From positions 1 to 41,920 of the IMG/VR virus record IMGVR_UViG_3300035698_008918: a stretch of 41,920 nt of DNA. The stretch is one strand, 5' to 3'. This document shows, one piece after another, positions 40,584 through 41,920 of this stretch (position 1 is its first letter; every line of letters begins with the position of its first letter). The position numbers and the translations under genes are program-made. The stretch is from a virus. The notes under the pieces are model-generated. The model had not been told where the DNA came from. It did not search any database and was given only the letters and a program-made list of their open reading frames with translations.

Positions 40584-40796
40584 TTATATTTCTATACGTT
40601 GGTTGTAAGGATCAAGTAATACATCATCAATAATATCCCCGATCTTAGTATCAATTATCCGGATGTAATGGGTGATAGTTTTTTTTACCTCATCATTTTT
40701 CTCTATAGATTCAAACATAGCTAACAATGACTTGATTGTTTCAGCTTCACCATAAGAGATCTTTATCTCATCATCAAACCTTTTATCGTCTTCCAT
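40584..40796 (-). CDS. unrecognised acidic helical protein, 70 aa
   Basis: Begins MEDDKRFDDEIKISYGEAET; acidic and helical with DDVLLDPYNQRIEI at the end. It overlaps the upstream gene by 34 bp and its ATG is preceded by TTTAAACTTAAACAATT. No motif is recognised. Confidence 0.7.
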   Translation of the reverse strand: MEDDKRFDDEIKISYGEAETIKSLLAMFESIEKNDEVKKTITHYIRIIDTKIGDIIDDVLLDPYNQRIEI

Positions 40797-41113
40797 AATT
40801 GTTTAAGTTTAAATAGTATTGTTTTTTGTTCTAGTTTACCTCTACAAGCTTTAAGCTTCCTTATCCAGTGGTTACGTGATCTAGGGTGGTTCATTATATG
40901 CCATTCCATATGTAATGTATCACAGAAAGGCATGTTCCCCCAGAAGGTTGTACCAATTTTCTCGCCACACCATTTACATTTCTTATTCTTTACTAGCTTT
41001 CCTGTAATAATAGCTTTATTAATAACTAAAGCATGACACTTAGGACAAAGTGCATTCGCGGAGTTCTCCCAAACCTTTTTATTAATATGCTTATAACAAT
41101 TACATTTAGTCAT
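40763..41113 (-). CDS. zinc-ribbon-containing protein, 116 aa
   Basis: Contains CNC, CPKC and CKWC pairs plus a single Cys near residue 64 and several His (LHMEWHIMNHPRSRNHW), suggesting one or two zinc-binding sites. The C-terminus is basic and helical. It sits immediately downstream of the HNH gene (3 bp gap). A nucleic-acid-binding partner is plausible; no family was identified. Confidence 0.7.
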   Translation of the reverse strand: MTKCNCYKHINKKVWENSANALCPKCHALVINKAIITGKLVKNKKCKWCGEKIGTTFWGNMPFCDTLHMEWHIMNHPRSRNHWIRKLKACRGKLEQKTILFKLKQLWKTIKGLMMR

Positions 41114-41116
41114 ATA

Positions 41117-41374
41117 TTAAACATTAATGATTGAAAGTATCTTTGTTTCTCCTGTATGGATCTTCTTATGGCATTTATCATCAACACAAATTCCGTTATC
41201 TACATCTAGCTTTAACTCCGGATGTGATCCCTTTGACTTGAGATGATGTCCACATACGTACTGGTTTACATCCTTATCATTGAAACAATGAGGATGTCCG
41301 TAATACTTCTCACAGACCTGACAAGTCCAGTCATCTCTACGAACTACTGCCTCATGCCATTGCTTCATATTCAT
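41117..41374 (-). CDS. HNH endonuclease, 85 aa
   Basis: Classic compact HNH layout: CQVC (Cys18/21), GHHLKSKG (His43/44), NGICVDDKCHKKIH with Asn60, Cys63/68 and His69/73, covering both zinc-binding cysteines and the beta-beta-alpha metal finger. Such enzymes nick or cut DNA and in phages often assist packaging or act as homing nucleases. Its ATG lies about 7 nt after the -10 of a good promoter, so it may be translated from a leaderless mRNA. Confidence 0.88.
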   Translation of the reverse strand: MNMKQWHEAVVRRDDWTCQVCEKYYGHPHCFNDKDVNQYVCGHHLKSKGSHPELKLDVDNGICVDDKCHKKIHTGETKILSIINV

Positions 41375-41380
41375 GTTTTC

Positions 41381-41409
41381 AGTATAGCATATATTTACTA
41401 TTTAATCAA
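41381..41409 (-). promoter_or_regulatory. promoter for HNH gene, likely leaderless transcript
   Basis: -35 TTGATT (41404-41409), 17-bp spacer, -10 TATACT (41381-41386). A start about 7 nt downstream falls on the A of ATG at 41374. The promoter overlaps the end of the YopX gene. Confidence 0.65.
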
Positions 41410-41796
41410 ATCAGGGTTTTCATAGATGTTTCCTATGATTTCGTATTCAAAAACAGTTGTATTTATAAACCAATTTTCACCATTTATTCTTTGATAAAAA
41501 CATCCACTACTGAAAACTACAACTCCACTATCCTTTTTATCATAATCATCTGATTCAATTACATCCCCTTCATAAATCTCTTTATCATTCTTATCCTTTA
41601 GTCCTGTGTATTGCATGAGTATTAAATCATTTCCTTCTTTATTTTCTAAATCATGCTTTATATCAAAACGTAAGTCTTCTTGATTATTATTTATTTGAAA
41701 TGAAATACAATTATAGTCACCCATATAAAATTCTCTGCAAAATTCATACATCTTTTTTACTTTTTTATCCCACGCTCTAAATTTTATTTCCCTCAT
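41398..41796 (-). CDS. YopX family protein, 132 aa
   Basis: Opens MREIKFRAWDKKVKKMYEF and carries LMQYTGLKDKNDKEIYEGDV and a C-terminal FEYEIIGNIYENPDL, the hallmark segments of the phage YopX family, at the normal length. The biochemical role is unknown. The leader TTTAACTTTTATAAT precedes the start. Confidence 0.9.
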   Translation of the reverse strand: MREIKFRAWDKKVKKMYEFCREFYMGDYNCISFQINNNQEDLRFDIKHDLENKEGNDLILMQYTGLKDKNDKEIYEGDVIESDDYDKKDSGVVVFSSGCFYQRINGENWFINTTVFEYEIIGNIYENPDLIK

Positions 41797-41811
41797 ATTA
41801 TAAAAGTTAAA

Positions 41812-41920
41812 TTATTTAATCAAATCCCATACAACGATCCTTGATTTCCCTTTAATGAAAGCTTTCTTGAAGTTATCAGGCCATACGTCATAGGTCTCAA
41901 ACCTGTTCTTACAATGCTCA
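41812..41920 (-). CDS. C-terminal end of a gene running out of the window
   Basis: A leftward frame open from the window edge to the TAA at 41812-41814. The visible 35 residues begin EHCKNRFETYDVWPDNFKKA and end VVWDLIK. No family can be named. Its stop lies 15 bp before the YopX start, so the two are probably co-transcribed. Confidence 0.7.
   Translation of the reverse strand, partial: EHCKNRFETYDVWPDNFKKAFIKGKSRIVVWDLIK

Overview
The window is about 42 kb of a double-stranded DNA tailed-phage or prophage genome with roughly 35% GC. A P22-like virion gene set supports this: small and large terminase, a portal of about 725 residues, a scaffold-like protein, a major capsid candidate, a connector, a gp10-like propeller, three large internal or ejection candidates, several tail fibres and a murein peptidase. 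No Shine-Dalgarno sequences are seen. Most starts are instead preceded by an AT-only stretch containing TTAACT or TTAATT. Promoters match the sigma-70 consensus. This points to a host that initiates translation without Shine-Dalgarno pairing (Bacteroidota or a candidate-phylum bacterium are possible), but the host cannot be named from this sequence. TAA, TAG and TGA all act as ordinary stops, so the genetic code looks standard.

Layout. (1) 1-3632, rightward: a cysteine-array protein cut by the window edge, two unrecognised genes, a run of tiny overlapping membrane proteins that looks like a lysis cassette, and a signal-peptide plus lytic-transglycosylase gene split by a frameshift. (2) 3633-36890, leftward late block: M15 endopeptidase, three large helical proteins (one carrying a degenerate M23 domain), the tail-fibre region, connector, capsid, decoration-like protein, scaffold, portal, large terminase, zinc ribbon, a 111-residue protein, small terminase and two small regulatory-type genes. 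(3) 37001-38610, rightward: a consensus promoter and a run of small early-type genes, closed by a bidirectional terminator. (4) 38703-41920, leftward: RusA resolvase, a noncoding RNA region, a GWTSGS-type protein, HNH endonuclease, YopX and the end of one more gene.

The most unusual part is 39.69-40.57 kb. Two tandem leftward units abut each other. Each has a TTGACT-17-TATGWT promoter and a short RNA made of a hairpin with a 9-nt loop followed by a terminator hairpin. Seven loop bases of the first hairpin are exactly complementary to the terminator loop. The seven bases differ completely between the two units, but complementarity is kept in both. Each unit ends in a related element with conserved ends that can pair over a long distance. 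This looks like an undescribed family of kissing-loop phage RNAs or attenuators.

Other points of interest: a promoter with palindromic operators (TTGTCTGACAA type) on both sides ahead of the terminase operon; a capsid-operon leader with a pseudoknot and terminator; phased A-tracts beside the terminase genes; and several small rightward genes interrupted by in-frame stops of all three kinds, while the 33-kb leftward block is intact.
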